Assembly (NCBI RefSeq): GCF_014192225.1
Contig: NZ_JACHXS010000001.1
Location: 398,440-462,439 of the forward strand
Source of the DNA: Pseudoduganella umbonata
Lineage (GTDB): Bacteria; Pseudomonadota; Gammaproteobacteria; Burkholderiales; Burkholderiaceae_D
Direction of reading: 5' to 3'
Length of the DNA stretch: 64,000 bases
Position numbers and translations under genes: made by a program. The notes beneath the pieces were generated by a model, which was given only the letters and a program-made list of their open reading frames with translations, had not been told where the DNA came from and did not search any database. This document shows positions 16,900 to 25,808 of this stretch, in pieces. The first letter of the stretch is position 1; each line of letters begins with the position of its first letter.

Positions 16900-17838
16900 A
16901 TGCACATCGTGATCACCGGCGCCGGCGGCTTCGTCGGCGCCGCGCTGGCGCACCGGCTTGCGGCGCACGGATTGCCGGGGCAGCCGCCGGTCACCCGCCT
17001 CACGCTGGTCGACCGCCGATTCGGCGACGCGCCGGACGACGGGCGCGTACGCCTCATCCACGGCGACTTCGGCGCCGAGCCGGTACTCGACGCCATGTTC
17101 GACCTGCCGGTCGACGTGCTGTTCCACCTGGCCAGCGTGCCCGGTGCCGAGGCCGAACAGGATTCCGCGCTGGGCTACCGCGTCAACCTGATGGCGCCGC
17201 TGGCGCTGTTCGAGCGTGCCGCCGCGCAGGAGGCGGCGCCCCGCATCGTCTACGCCAGCAGCATCGCCGTGTATGGCAGCAACCTGCCCGATACGATCGA
17301 CGACAGCACCCCGGCCCGGCCGGGCATCAGCTATGGTGCCCACAAGCTGGCGGCCGAGATCGTGCTGGCCGACCTGGCCCGGCGCGGCCTGGTGGACGGC
17401 ATCTCGCTGCGGCTGCCCGGCATCGTGGCCCGGCCCGGACTGTCGGCCGGCCATGGTTCGGCATTCATGAGCGCCATCCTGCGCGCCGCCCAGCATGGGG
17501 AGCCGTACACCTGTCCCGTATCGCCGGCGGCGGCATGCTGGTGGATGTCGCTGCAGGCCTGTGTCGACAACCTCGTGCACGCCGCGGTGCTCGACACGGC
17601 GCTGCTGCCGGAGAGCCGTGCCGTCACGCTGCCCGTGCTGCGCCTGACCGTGGAGGAGGTCGTCGCCGCGCTGGCCAGGCGCTTCGGCGCGGATTCCGTC
17701 GCCGGCATCCGCTGGCAGCCGGAGCCGCGCATCGAGCATCTGTTCGGCCGGATGCCGCGGCAGGCGGCCGGCATCGCCGCCCGGCTGGGTTTCCGCCATG
17801 ACGGCGACAGCGACGCGCTGGTGGCCAGGGCCCTGTAG
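16900..17838 (+). CDS. NAD-dependent epimerase/dehydratase (extended SDR, DenD-like)
   Basis: 312 residues. The Rossmann motif is GAGGFVGAAL at residues 7-16; the catalytic pair is Y145-x3-K149 in SYGAHK, with a Ser in the ASSIAVYG block. The overall pattern (SIAVYGSNLP, YGAHKLAAEI, SLRLPGIVARPG) resembles D-erythronate dehydrogenase and related 3-hydroxy-acid dehydrogenases more than sugar epimerases. It is the last gene of the operon beginning at 11592, and probably oxidises a hydroxy-acid fragment of the pathway. GGGCGGG precedes the ATG. Confidence 0.87.
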   Translation: MHIVITGAGGFVGAALAHRLAAHGLPGQPPVTRLTLVDRRFGDAPDDGRVRLIHGDFGAEPVLDAMFDLPVDVLFHLASVPGAEAEQDSALGYRVNLMAPLALFERAAAQEAAPRIVYASSIAVYGSNLPDTIDDSTPARPGISYGAHKLAAEIVLADLARRGLVDGISLRLPGIVARPGLSAGHGSAFMSAILRAAQHGEPYTCPVSPAAACWWMSLQACVDNLVHAAVLDTALLPESRAVTLPVLRLTVEEVVAALARRFGADSVAGIRWQPEPRIEHLFGRMPRQAAGIAARLGFRHDGDSDALVARAL

Positions 17839-17895
17839 CGTGCAGTGCGATGTCGCCGCTCCCCCGCGGCGACATCGGGTTTCCCGATACATCAC

Positions 17896-17939
17896 ATCGC
17901 CATAAACCATTTTTCGGCGCCGCGCGGGCTGGGTATTCT
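17896..17939 (+). promoter_or_regulatory. Cluster 1 operator-promoter copy 2
   Basis: Starts ATCGCCATAAACCATTTTT, with T17897 and A17909 forming the LysR T-N11-A. A CG-rich CGGCGCCG block and the -10 candidate TATTCT (17934-17939) follow, in the same register as copies 1 and 3. The leader to the DUF1302 ATG is about 130 bp. Confidence 0.65.
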
Positions 17940-18074
17940 TGACCTACAAGAAAACGGAGACCCCTCCCGCCTTCCCAGGCACCGCATCACCTCGCAGCAG
18001 CAACAAAACTCAAGAAACGCGCACACGACCTGCGCGGCGGGCCCGTTCGTCCCGCATAAAACCAAGGAGACACG

Positions 18075-19748
18075 ATGAAACATACCAGAGCATGCATGAC
18101 GGCGGCCGTGGCTGCGGCGCTTGCCGCCATGGCCGGCGCGCAGGCCGCGGAAATCGCCACGGCGGTTCCCGACCTGACGGTCCGCTGGGACAATACCGTC
18201 AAGTACAGCGCCGCATACCGCCTGAAGCATCCATCGGCCGTGCAGGTCACGCCGGGCGAAAACACGGTCAATACCGATGACGGCGACCGCAATTTCGGCA
18301 AGGGCTTCGTGTCGAACCGTGTCGACCTGCTGTCCGAACTGGACGCCACCTACCGCAACATTGGCGTGCGGGTCAGCGGTGCGGCCTGGTACGACGGCAT
18401 GTACAACCGCTCCACCGACAACCCGTTCCAGCCCACCTACAACGCGGCGTCCGTACCGGCCAGCGAGTTCACGGAAGCGACCCGCAAGCTGCACGGCCGG
18501 AAGGCCGAGCTGCTCGATGCCTTCGTGTTCGCCAAAGGCACCTTGGGCGACATGCCGTTCACGGTGCGCGCCGGCCGCCATGCGCTGGTGTACGGTGAAA
18601 CGCTGTTCTTCGGCATGAACGGCATCGCCGGCGCCCAGCAGCCGATCGATGTCGTCAAGGGCCTGTCGGTGCCGGGCACGCAGTTCAAGGAACTGCTGCG
18701 GCCCGTGGGCCAGGTGTCCGGCCAGCTCCAGGCCGGCGCCAATGTCAGCCTCGGCGCCTATTACCAGTACCGCTGGGAGAAGAGCCGCCTGCCGGGCGCC
18801 GGCAGCTATTTTTCCACCGTCGACTTCCTCGACGAGGGCGGCGAGCAGCTGTACACGGGTGTCGATGCCACCGGCCGGCCCGTCGCGCTGGCACGCGCGC
18901 ACGACCGGCTGGCGAAGAACTCGGGGCAGGGCGGCGTGCAGCTGAAATGGAGCCCGGAAGGCCTGGGGATCGACTTCGGCTTTTACGCGGCGCGGTACCA
19001 CGACAAGACGCCGCAGGTGGTGCTGGCACCGGGCCTGCACACGTATTCGCTGTATTACCACGAAGGGATCCGCACCTACGGCGCCAGCGCGACGACGACG
19101 CTGGGCGAGTTCAATTTCTCCGCCGAGGCTTCGGTGCGCCACAACGCGCCGCTGTCGCATGCCGGCACGGCCGACCTGTTCGGCCTCGTGCCCGCGGCCT
19201 TCGGCGGGCCCGCCGCGGCGTCCGACAACAGCGGCAATCCGGTCTACCCGGTGGGCCGCACGGCGCACCTGAACGTGTCGGTGCTGGCTTCGCTGGGCCC
19301 CAGTTTCATCGCCCGCGAAGCATCGCTGGTGGGCGAAATCGCCTGGAACCGGGTGACCAGCATTACGAAGAACGCCACGATGATCGACCCGAACGCGCGC
19401 CGCGAAGGCACGGCGATCAGGGTCGTGTATGAACCCAGCTACCGCCAGGTGGCCGGCGGGCTCGATCTGTCGGTCCCCATCGGCCTGGGCTACGCGCCGG
19501 CCGGCCGCTCGCTTGCCCTCGGCAACAGCTTCGGCGTGCAGCGCGGCGGCGACATCAGCGCCGGCCTGAACGCCGTCTATGAAAGCGCCTGGTACGTGTC
19601 GCTGAACTATACCCACTACTACGGCCGCGAGGATACGCCGACGGTTGTCACCCACGCGGCGCGAAACCTGCCGCAGTCGGCCTACACCTACGGCCAGGCG
19701 ATGAAGGACCGCGATTTCGTGTCGCTGTCCGTGCGCCGCACCTTTTAA
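18075..19748 (+). CDS. DUF1302 outer-membrane beta-barrel protein
   Basis: 557 residues with a Sec signal peptide ending near AGAQAA. The rest alternates polar and aromatic residues in beta-hairpin fashion and finishes with SVRRTF, the C-terminal Phe expected of BAM-inserted outer-membrane proteins. DUF1302 proteins are encoded beside DUF1329 and RND genes in steroid, alkane and aromatic catabolic loci and are thought to help hydrophobic substrates pass the outer membrane. It is the first gene after the second cluster 1 promoter. AAGGAGACAC precedes the ATG. Confidence 0.88.
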   Translation: MKHTRACMTAAVAAALAAMAGAQAAEIATAVPDLTVRWDNTVKYSAAYRLKHPSAVQVTPGENTVNTDDGDRNFGKGFVSNRVDLLSELDATYRNIGVRVSGAAWYDGMYNRSTDNPFQPTYNAASVPASEFTEATRKLHGRKAELLDAFVFAKGTLGDMPFTVRAGRHALVYGETLFFGMNGIAGAQQPIDVVKGLSVPGTQFKELLRPVGQVSGQLQAGANVSLGAYYQYRWEKSRLPGAGSYFSTVDFLDEGGEQLYTGVDATGRPVALARAHDRLAKNSGQGGVQLKWSPEGLGIDFGFYAARYHDKTPQVVLAPGLHTYSLYYHEGIRTYGASATTTLGEFNFSAEASVRHNAPLSHAGTADLFGLVPAAFGGPAAASDNSGNPVYPVGRTAHLNVSVLASLGPSFIAREASLVGEIAWNRVTSITKNATMIDPNARREGTAIRVVYEPSYRQVAGGLDLSVPIGLGYAPAGRSLALGNSFGVQRGGDISAGLNAVYESAWYVSLNYTHYYGREDTPTVVTHAARNLPQSAYTYGQAMKDRDFVSLSVRRTF

Positions 19749-19772
19749 CCAGAACACCAGAACGGAGACACC

Positions 19773-21119
19773 ATGACACGCATGAAGCACCTGCCGCTCG
19801 CCCTCGCGGCCATCCTGTTTGCCGGCGGCGCCCACGCCGCCACCGCCGAGGAAGCGGCGCAACTGGGCAAGAGCCTGACGCCGCTGGGCGCCGAGAAAGC
19901 CGGCAACAAGGACGGCACGATCCCCGCCTGGGATGGCGGCCTCGTCAAGGCGGCCGCCGGCTTCGCCAATGGCGGGCGGCGCGACCAGGACCCGTTCGCG
20001 GGCGAGAAACCGCTCGTCTCGATCACGGCGAAGAACATGGAACAGCATGCCGACAAGCTGTCCGACGGCAGCAAGGCGATGCTGAAGAAGTACCCGTCGT
20101 ACCGCATCGATGTCTATCCGACCCACCGCACCGCCGCCGCGCCGGACTGGGTGTATGCCAACACGGCGAAGAACGCCACGCGCGCTAAGCTGAACGACAA
20201 GCTGGTGCCCGAAGGCGCGTATGCCGGCATTCCGTTCCCGGTACCGAAGACCGGCGCGGAGGTGATGTGGAACCACCTGCTGCGCTGGCGCGGTACCGAC
20301 TGGCAAAAGCCGTTCCGCTCCTACCTGACGACGGCGGCCGGCAAGCCCGTGATGACGGTCGACGGCACGGCCGACGGCAGCATGCCGTACTACTACAAGG
20401 ACACGGCGCCGGAGAAATTCAACGGCACCTACTGGACCATCCGCTTGGTCAATTCCGGCCCGCCGATCCGCGCCGGCGAGGCGATCAACGGCAAGCTCAA
20501 TCTCGACCCCGAAAAGGATTCCAGCTACGTCTACCTGCCGGGCCAGCGCCGCACGCGCAAGCTGCCGAACGCCTGCTGCGACACGCCGACGCCGGCCACG
20601 GCGGGGGTGATGAGCTTCGACGAGGTGGACATCTTCGGCGGCCGGCTGGACCGTTTCGACTGGAAGATCCTGGGCAAGAAGGAAATGTACATCCCGTACA
20701 ACAGCAACCGTTCGCTGAAGGGCAAGGATGCCGACCTGCTGGCGGCGAACCACCTGAACCCGGACAGCGTGCGCTGGGAACTGCACCGCGTGTGGGTGGT
20801 GGAGGCGAAGCTGAAGGCCGGCCAGCGCCACCTGGCGCCGCGCAGCGTGTACTACATCGACGAGGATTCGTGGACCGGCGCGCTGGCGGACCGCTGGGAT
20901 GCCAATGGCCAGCTGTGGAAGACGCTGTGGTCGCTCCCGGTGACGATGCCGGACCTGCCAGCCACCACCAGCATCACGTTCGGCTTCTACGACCTGGTGT
21001 CGGGTACGTGGTTCGTCAGCGACCTGGTCACCGAGAAGGCGGCGCAATATAAACAGATGCCGCGCTGGCCGGAAGCCACGTGGAGCCAGGAAGCGCTGTC
21101 CGGCGCGGGGCTGCGCTGA
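19773..21119 (+). CDS. DUF1329 periplasmic protein (LolA-like fold family)
   Basis: 448 residues with a signal peptide ending GGAHA. The mature start LGKSLTPLGAEKAGNKDGTIPAWDGGL is cut here to its core KDGTIPAWDGG, a DUF1329 hallmark. Later landmarks are NSNRSLKG, PRSVYYIDEDSW and FYDLVSGTWF. Family members are predicted lipid- or hydrophobe-binding proteins working with the DUF1302 barrel and an MMPL/RND pump. The stop overlaps the next start (TGATG). Function beyond that association is unknown. Confidence 0.9.
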   Translation: MTRMKHLPLALAAILFAGGAHAATAEEAAQLGKSLTPLGAEKAGNKDGTIPAWDGGLVKAAAGFANGGRRDQDPFAGEKPLVSITAKNMEQHADKLSDGSKAMLKKYPSYRIDVYPTHRTAAAPDWVYANTAKNATRAKLNDKLVPEGAYAGIPFPVPKTGAEVMWNHLLRWRGTDWQKPFRSYLTTAAGKPVMTVDGTADGSMPYYYKDTAPEKFNGTYWTIRLVNSGPPIRAGEAINGKLNLDPEKDSSYVYLPGQRRTRKLPNACCDTPTPATAGVMSFDEVDIFGGRLDRFDWKILGKKEMYIPYNSNRSLKGKDADLLAANHLNPDSVRWELHRVWVVEAKLKAGQRHLAPRSVYYIDEDSWTGALADRWDANGQLWKTLWSLPVTMPDLPATTSITFGFYDLVSGTWFVSDLVTEKAAQYKQMPRWPEATWSQEALSGAGLR

Positions 21120-22186
21120 TGGGCCGCCTGTTCAATACGCTGCTGGCGGCCTGCCTGGTGCCGGCGGCGGCCATGGCAAACACGGCGCCGGCAACGGTGG
21201 CGGGTGTCAATGCGGTACTGGACCGCCCGGCCGTGCAGGATCGCCAGGCCCAGCACCGCGTCATGCTGGGCCTCGACCGCCTGGGCGGACGCGCCATCGC
21301 CGTGGGCGAGCGCGGGCTGGTGCTGCTGTCGGACGACGGCGGCCGGAAATGGCGCCAGGCGCAGGTGCCCGTCAGCGTCACGCTGACGGCGGTGCGCTTC
21401 GTCACGCCGCAGCAGGCGTGGGCGATCGGCCACGGCGGCGTGGTGCTGCACAGCGTGGACGGCGGCGCCACATGGCGCCGTCAACTGGACGGGCGCGGCA
21501 TCATCCGGTTGCTGGACACGGCGGCGCGCGACAACGAGGCGCTGGCCGCCACCGCGCGGCAGTTCGCCGCGGACGGGCCGGACAAGCCCTTGCTGGACCT
21601 GCACTTCTTCGACGCCCGGCGCGGCATCGTGGCCGGCGCCTATGGTCTCGCCCTGCGCACGGAAGACGGCGGCGCCACCTGGGCGGTGCTGAATCACGCG
21701 ATCGACAACCCGGACGGCCTGCACGTGTATGCGATCGCCGCGCGCGGCGACGAAACCTGGCTGGCCGGCGAACAGGGCTACCTGGCCCGCTCGGTCGACG
21801 GCGGCCGCAACTTCACGCGGGTGCAGGCACCGTATAAGGGAACGTGGTTCACGGCCCGGCCGCTGCCCGACGGCGGCATGCTGTTCGCCGGCCTGCGCGG
21901 CAACGCGTTCCGCTGGGACGGACAAGGCTTCGAACAGCTCGCCGGCTATGCGCCGGTATCGCTGAGTGCATCCGCCAGCGGCCCGCGCGGCGTACTGCTG
22001 GCCGACCAGGCCGGGCACCTGTACCGTGCCGGCACCGCGCAGCAGCCCGCGCGGATGGTGAAACTGGCCACGCCACCGGCGCCGATCGCGGCGCTGGCGG
22101 CGACGGCGGAGGGCGACGTGCTGGTGGCCGGCGTGCGGGGCGTCTCGCGCATCGATGCCGCCATGCTGGAAGGAGGTGCGCCATGA
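21119..22186 (+). CDS. YCF48/BNR-repeat beta-propeller protein
   Basis: 355 residues from the ATG overlapping the DUF1329 stop. A signal peptide (to about AAAMA) is followed by repeated BNR/Asp-box-like units such as LSDDGGRKWRQ, HSVDGGATWRR, RTEDGGATWAV and RSVDGGRNFTR. The pattern matches Ycf48/Hcf136-like propellers, which in proteobacteria sit between DUF1329 and RND genes. It is probably a periplasmic accessory or scaffold for the pump. The last 4 bp overlap the RND gene (ATGA), arguing for a stoichiometric complex. Confidence 0.88.
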   Translation: MGRLFNTLLAACLVPAAAMANTAPATVAGVNAVLDRPAVQDRQAQHRVMLGLDRLGGRAIAVGERGLVLLSDDGGRKWRQAQVPVSVTLTAVRFVTPQQAWAIGHGGVVLHSVDGGATWRRQLDGRGIIRLLDTAARDNEALAATARQFAADGPDKPLLDLHFFDARRGIVAGAYGLALRTEDGGATWAVLNHAIDNPDGLHVYAIAARGDETWLAGEQGYLARSVDGGRNFTRVQAPYKGTWFTARPLPDGGMLFAGLRGNAFRWDGQGFEQLAGYAPVSLSASASGPRGVLLADQAGHLYRAGTAQQPARMVKLATPPAPIAALAATAEGDVLVAGVRGVSRIDAAMLEGGAP

Positions 22187-24615
22187 GCTTCGGCGGCTCC
22201 GCAGGCGAACAGGCGGTGATCCGCGACCTGTCGCAATTCGATACCCGCTCCGGCAGCGCGCTGGAACGGCTGCTGTTCAACCACCGGCTGCTGGTGGCGC
22301 TGGCCTGCCTGCTGGCGACGCTGGCGCTGGGCTGGCAGGCCACGCGCCTGAAGCTCAATGCCAGCTTCGAGGACATGATCCCGGCCAGCCATCCGTACAT
22401 CGCCAATTACCTGGAGCATCGCGACCAGCTGAGCGGGCTCGGCAACGCAGTGCGCATCGCCGTCGCGGCGAAAGGCGGCACCGTGTACGACGCGCAGTAT
22501 CTGGCCACGCTGCAGAAGATCAGCGACGAACTGTTCCTGATCCCCGGCGTCGACCGCACCTACATGAAATCGCTGTGGACGCCGTCCACGCGCTGGGTCG
22601 GCGTGACGGAAGAGGGCATGGAAGGCGGCCCCGTGATCCCCAACGACTACGATGGCTCGCCGCGCAGCATCGCCCAGGTGCGCGACAACGTCGCCCGCTC
22701 CGGCGAGATTGGCCAGCTGGTGGCGGTCGACGGCCGCTCCAGCATCCTGTATGTGCCGCTGCTGGAGCGCGGCGCCGACGGCAAGCCGCTGGACTACGCG
22801 GCGCTGGGCGAGCGGCTGGAGCAGCTGCGTGCGAAATACGCCGGCGGGCAGGTGGACCTGCACATCGTGGGCTTCGCCAAAGTGGCGGGCGACCTGATCG
22901 AGGGCTTGCGGCAGGTGCTGCTGTTCTTCGCCGCGTCGACGCTGATCGCGGCGGCGATGCTGTACTGGTACACCCGCTGCGCGCGCAGCACGCTGCTGGT
23001 GGTGGCCTGCTCGCTGGTGGCGGTGGTATGGCAACTGGGCCTGCTGCCGCTGCTCGGCTATGGGCTCGATCCGTATTCGATGCTGGTGCCGTTCCTCGTG
23101 TTCGCGATCGGCATGAGCCACGGCGCGCAGAAGATGAACGGCATCATGCAGGACATCGGCCGCGGCACGCACAAGCTGGTGGCGGCGCGCTACACATTCC
23201 GGCGCCTGTTCCTGGCCGGGCTGGCGGCGCTGCTGTGCGACGCAGTGGGCTTTGCCGTGCTGGCGATCATCGACATCAAGGTGATCAAGGATCTCGCGGC
23301 CGTCGCCAGCATCGGCGTCGCCGCGCTGATCCTGACGAACCTTATCCTGCTGCCGATCCTGCTGTCCTGGCTCGGCGTGGATGCGGAAGCCGCGCGGCGC
23401 AGCCTCAAGGCCGAGGCGGCCGAGGCGACCCATGGCGGCGGCAAGGGCGGCTGGACGGTGCTGGAACGGTTCACCGAACGGCGCACCGCGGCGGCGACCA
23501 TCGCCATCGCCGCGCTGCTGGGCGCCGGCGGCTATTACGCCAGCCTGCACGTGAAGATCGGCGACCTGGATCCCGGCGCGCCGGAACTGCGGCCGGACTC
23601 GCGCTACAACCGCGACAACGCCTACGTGGTCAGCCACTACGCGGCCAGCAGCGACGTGTTCGCCGTAATGGTGAAGACGCCGGACAACGCCTGCGCCAGC
23701 TACGACACGCTGATGCGCGTGGATGCGCTGGAATACCGGCTGTCACAGCTGCCGGCGGTGGAGACGACGAATTCGCTGGCACTGCTGAACCGCCGCGTGC
23801 TGACCGGGATGAACGAGGGCAGCCTGAAATGGTATGAGCTGGTGCAGAACCAGGGCGCGCTGAACATGGTCACGGCGGGCGCGCCGCGCGGCCTGTACAA
23901 CGACACCTGCAACCTGCTCACCGTCTATGCCTACCTGACCGACCACAAGGCCGACACGCTGGCCGGGGTGGTGAAAGTCGTCGAGGAGTTCGCCCGCGAC
24001 AACGACACGAAGGACGTCAGGTTCCTGCTGGCGGCCGGCAATGCGGGCATCGAGGCGGCCACCAACATCGTCGTCCACGATGCCAGCCGGGCCATGCTGT
24101 ACTGGGTCTACGCGGCGGTCATCGTGCTGTGCCTCGTCACCTTCCGTTCCTGGCGCGCGGTGGTCTGCGCTGTGGTGCCGCTGGTACTGACATCGGTGCT
24201 GTGCGAGGCGCTGATGGTGTGGCTCGGCATCGGCATCAAGGTGGCCACGCTGCCCGTCATCGCGCTGGGCGTGGGCATCGGCATCGACTACGCGCTGTAC
24301 GTGATGAGCATCCTGCTGGCCCGGCAAAAGGCCGGCGACTCGCTGCGCGAAGCCTACCGGCACGCGCTGCGCTTTACCGGCAAGGTGGTGCTGCTGACGG
24401 GCGTGACGCTGGCGATCGCCGTCGCCACCTGGGCGCTGTCGCCGATCAAGTTCCAGGCCGACATGGGCATCCTGCTGGCGTTCATGTTCCTGTGGAATAT
24501 GGTCGGCGCCCTGGTGCTGCTGCCGGCGCTGGCCTGCTTCGTGATGCCGTCGGCGCGGCGGCAGGCGGAGGAAGCGCCGGCTGGCCTGGCGGCCCGGCCG
24601 GCGATGGCGGAGTAG
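22183..24615 (+). CDS. RND/MMPL-family transporter
   Basis: 810 residues from the ATG at 22183 (ribosome site GGAGG). The layout is one N-terminal membrane helix, a large periplasmic loop, a block of five helices, then the same arrangement again, about 12 helices in all. Repeat 1 includes VLLFFAASTLIAAAMLYWY and MLVPFLVFAIGMSHGAQKM; repeat 2 includes VATLPVIALGVGIGIDYALY, the acidic proton-relay-type helix. This is the MMPL/hydrophobe class, not a three-part multidrug pump, because no membrane-fusion or TolC-like gene accompanies it. With DUF1302, DUF1329 and the YCF48-like protein it forms a trans-envelope module for a hydrophobic substrate or intermediate. Direction of transport is not decided. 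Confidence 0.9.
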   Translation: MSFGGSAGEQAVIRDLSQFDTRSGSALERLLFNHRLLVALACLLATLALGWQATRLKLNASFEDMIPASHPYIANYLEHRDQLSGLGNAVRIAVAAKGGTVYDAQYLATLQKISDELFLIPGVDRTYMKSLWTPSTRWVGVTEEGMEGGPVIPNDYDGSPRSIAQVRDNVARSGEIGQLVAVDGRSSILYVPLLERGADGKPLDYAALGERLEQLRAKYAGGQVDLHIVGFAKVAGDLIEGLRQVLLFFAASTLIAAAMLYWYTRCARSTLLVVACSLVAVVWQLGLLPLLGYGLDPYSMLVPFLVFAIGMSHGAQKMNGIMQDIGRGTHKLVAARYTFRRLFLAGLAALLCDAVGFAVLAIIDIKVIKDLAAVASIGVAALILTNLILLPILLSWLGVDAEAARRSLKAEAAEATHGGGKGGWTVLERFTERRTAAATIAIAALLGAGGYYASLHVKIGDLDPGAPELRPDSRYNRDNAYVVSHYAASSDVFAVMVKTPDNACASYDTLMRVDALEYRLSQLPAVETTNSLALLNRRVLTGMNEGSLKWYELVQNQGALNMVTAGAPRGLYNDTCNLLTVYAYLTDHKADTLAGVVKVVEEFARDNDTKDVRFLLAAGNAGIEAATNIVVHDASRAMLYWVYAAVIVLCLVTFRSWRAVVCAVVPLVLTSVLCEALMVWLGIGIKVATLPVIALGVGIGIDYALYVMSILLARQKAGDSLREAYRHALRFTGKVVLLTGVTLAIAVATWALSPIKFQADMGILLAFMFLWNMVGALVLLPALACFVMPSARRQAEEAPAGLAARPAMAE

Positions 24616-24637
24616 GTTCGGGTTGGGAGCAGGTGGT

Positions 24638-25633
24638 TCAGGAGCAGGCGGCCAGCGCGGGCGCCTGCTCATCGTCCTGTCCCTGCTCCCGCTGCATGGT
24701 GAAGCCTGGTTTGCCGGACGGATTGCCGAACGGGTCGGCGCGCGCGATATCGGCCAGCACGGAACGCAGCCAGATGTGCGACGGATCGCGGTCGAGGAAG
24801 TGGTTCCACTGCATGCACATTTCCAGCGCCGGGATGTCCAACGGCGGCGGCAGCAGGCGGATCGGGTAGTAGCGCGCCAGCGTGCGCGCCAGGCGCGTGT
24901 GCATCGTGGCGATGCGGTTGGTGCCGATCACGAAGTGGGGGATGCTGGTGAAGTTGGTCGTCGTGACCTCGATGCGGCGGTCGTAGCCGCTGATCTTCAG
25001 GAACCACTCTTCGAAACTGGTCACCGCGGCACCGAAGCGTGACGACACGTGGCCCAGCGCCATGTACTGGTCCAGCGTCAGCGTCTCGCCCACCTGGGTA
25101 TTGCCGGTCCAGGCGATGCAGGTATAGGTTTCCTCGAACAGTACCTGGACCGGGTGGGTCTCGGCGATGAACTTGCGGGGCAGGACGATCAGGTCCACCT
25201 CGGCGCGCTCCAGCAGGTCGATCGGGCTCGATGTCGTCGGCAGCACGTCGAGGGTGATGTTCGGGGCATCGCTGGCAAAGCGCTGGCCCAGGTCGCCCAG
25301 CAGCACCGTCGAGATATAGTCGGAAGCGAGGATGCGGAAGGCGCGGCTGGCCGTCTGCGGATCGAATTCCGGGCGGATGTCGATCGTCGCCTGGATCTGC
25401 AGCAGCACCTTGCGCACCGGGTCGCACAGGCTGGTGGCCAGCGGCGTCAGGATCAGCGTGCGGCCGACGGGGACCAGCAGTTCGTCCTTGAAGTATTCGC
25501 GCAGGCGGGCCAGCACGCCGCTGGTGGCCGACTGGCTCAGGTTCAGGCGGCCCGCGGCGCGGGTGATGCTTTTCTCGCTCAGCAGTGCGTCGAGCGCGAC
25601 CAGCAGGTTGAGGTCGAGGCGGTTGAATCGCAT
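24638..25633 (-). CDS. LysR family regulator (NodD/LinR-like), cluster 1
   Basis: 331 residues from the ATG at 25633, where the family N-terminus MRFNRLDLNLLVALDALLSE begins; the frame is open 68 codons further but without a start signal. The HTH is EKSITRAAGRLNLSQSATS followed by FKDELLVPVGRTLILTPLA, the same branch as the LysR gene at 10548. A C-terminal 30-residue tail rich in Gln/Glu is unusual. It is divergent from the cyclase gene, and the shared T-N11-A promoter element lies between them. It therefore may regulate the three-promoter cluster. Confidence 0.91.
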   Translation of the reverse strand: MRFNRLDLNLLVALDALLSEKSITRAAGRLNLSQSATSGVLARLREYFKDELLVPVGRTLILTPLATSLCDPVRKVLLQIQATIDIRPEFDPQTASRAFRILASDYISTVLLGDLGQRFASDAPNITLDVLPTTSSPIDLLERAEVDLIVLPRKFIAETHPVQVLFEETYTCIAWTGNTQVGETLTLDQYMALGHVSSRFGAAVTSFEEWFLKISGYDRRIEVTTTNFTSIPHFVIGTNRIATMHTRLARTLARYYPIRLLPPPLDIPALEMCMQWNHFLDRDPSHIWLRSVLADIARADPFGNPSGKPGFTMQREQGQDDEQAPALAACS

Positions 25634-25725
25634 GGTGTCTCCTGATAATTTTTTTATGCGGAAGATAATGCCACATCCGGTGCGCCGGGCAGGCACCCGG
25701 AGCATCGGTTTTGTGGATACCTGTG

Positions 25726-25769
25726 ATCGATACAATCCATTTGGCGGTGCCGGCGCGGGGCAGTACCCT
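25726..25769 (+). promoter_or_regulatory. Cluster 1 operator-promoter copy 3
   Basis: Starts ATCGATACAATCCATTTGG, with T25727 and A25739 forming the T-N11-A. It continues with CGGTGCCG and the -10 candidate TACCCT (25764-25769). Element order and spacing equal those at 11491 and 17896. It drives the cyclase gene, with a leader of about 33 bp, and lies in the divergent gap with the LysR gene. Confidence 0.65.
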
Positions 25770-25808
25770 TCACGCGACATAATATTTGACAACAAGCTGG
25801 AGACCGCC

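Noticed and set aside
17892..21047. A 1051-codon open frame on the minus strand opposite the DUF1302 and DUF1329 genes
   Set aside because: It is a high-GC third-position shadow: Arg/Ala/Val/Gln-rich, no domain, no start site. The plus-strand genes are recognisable families with signal peptides.
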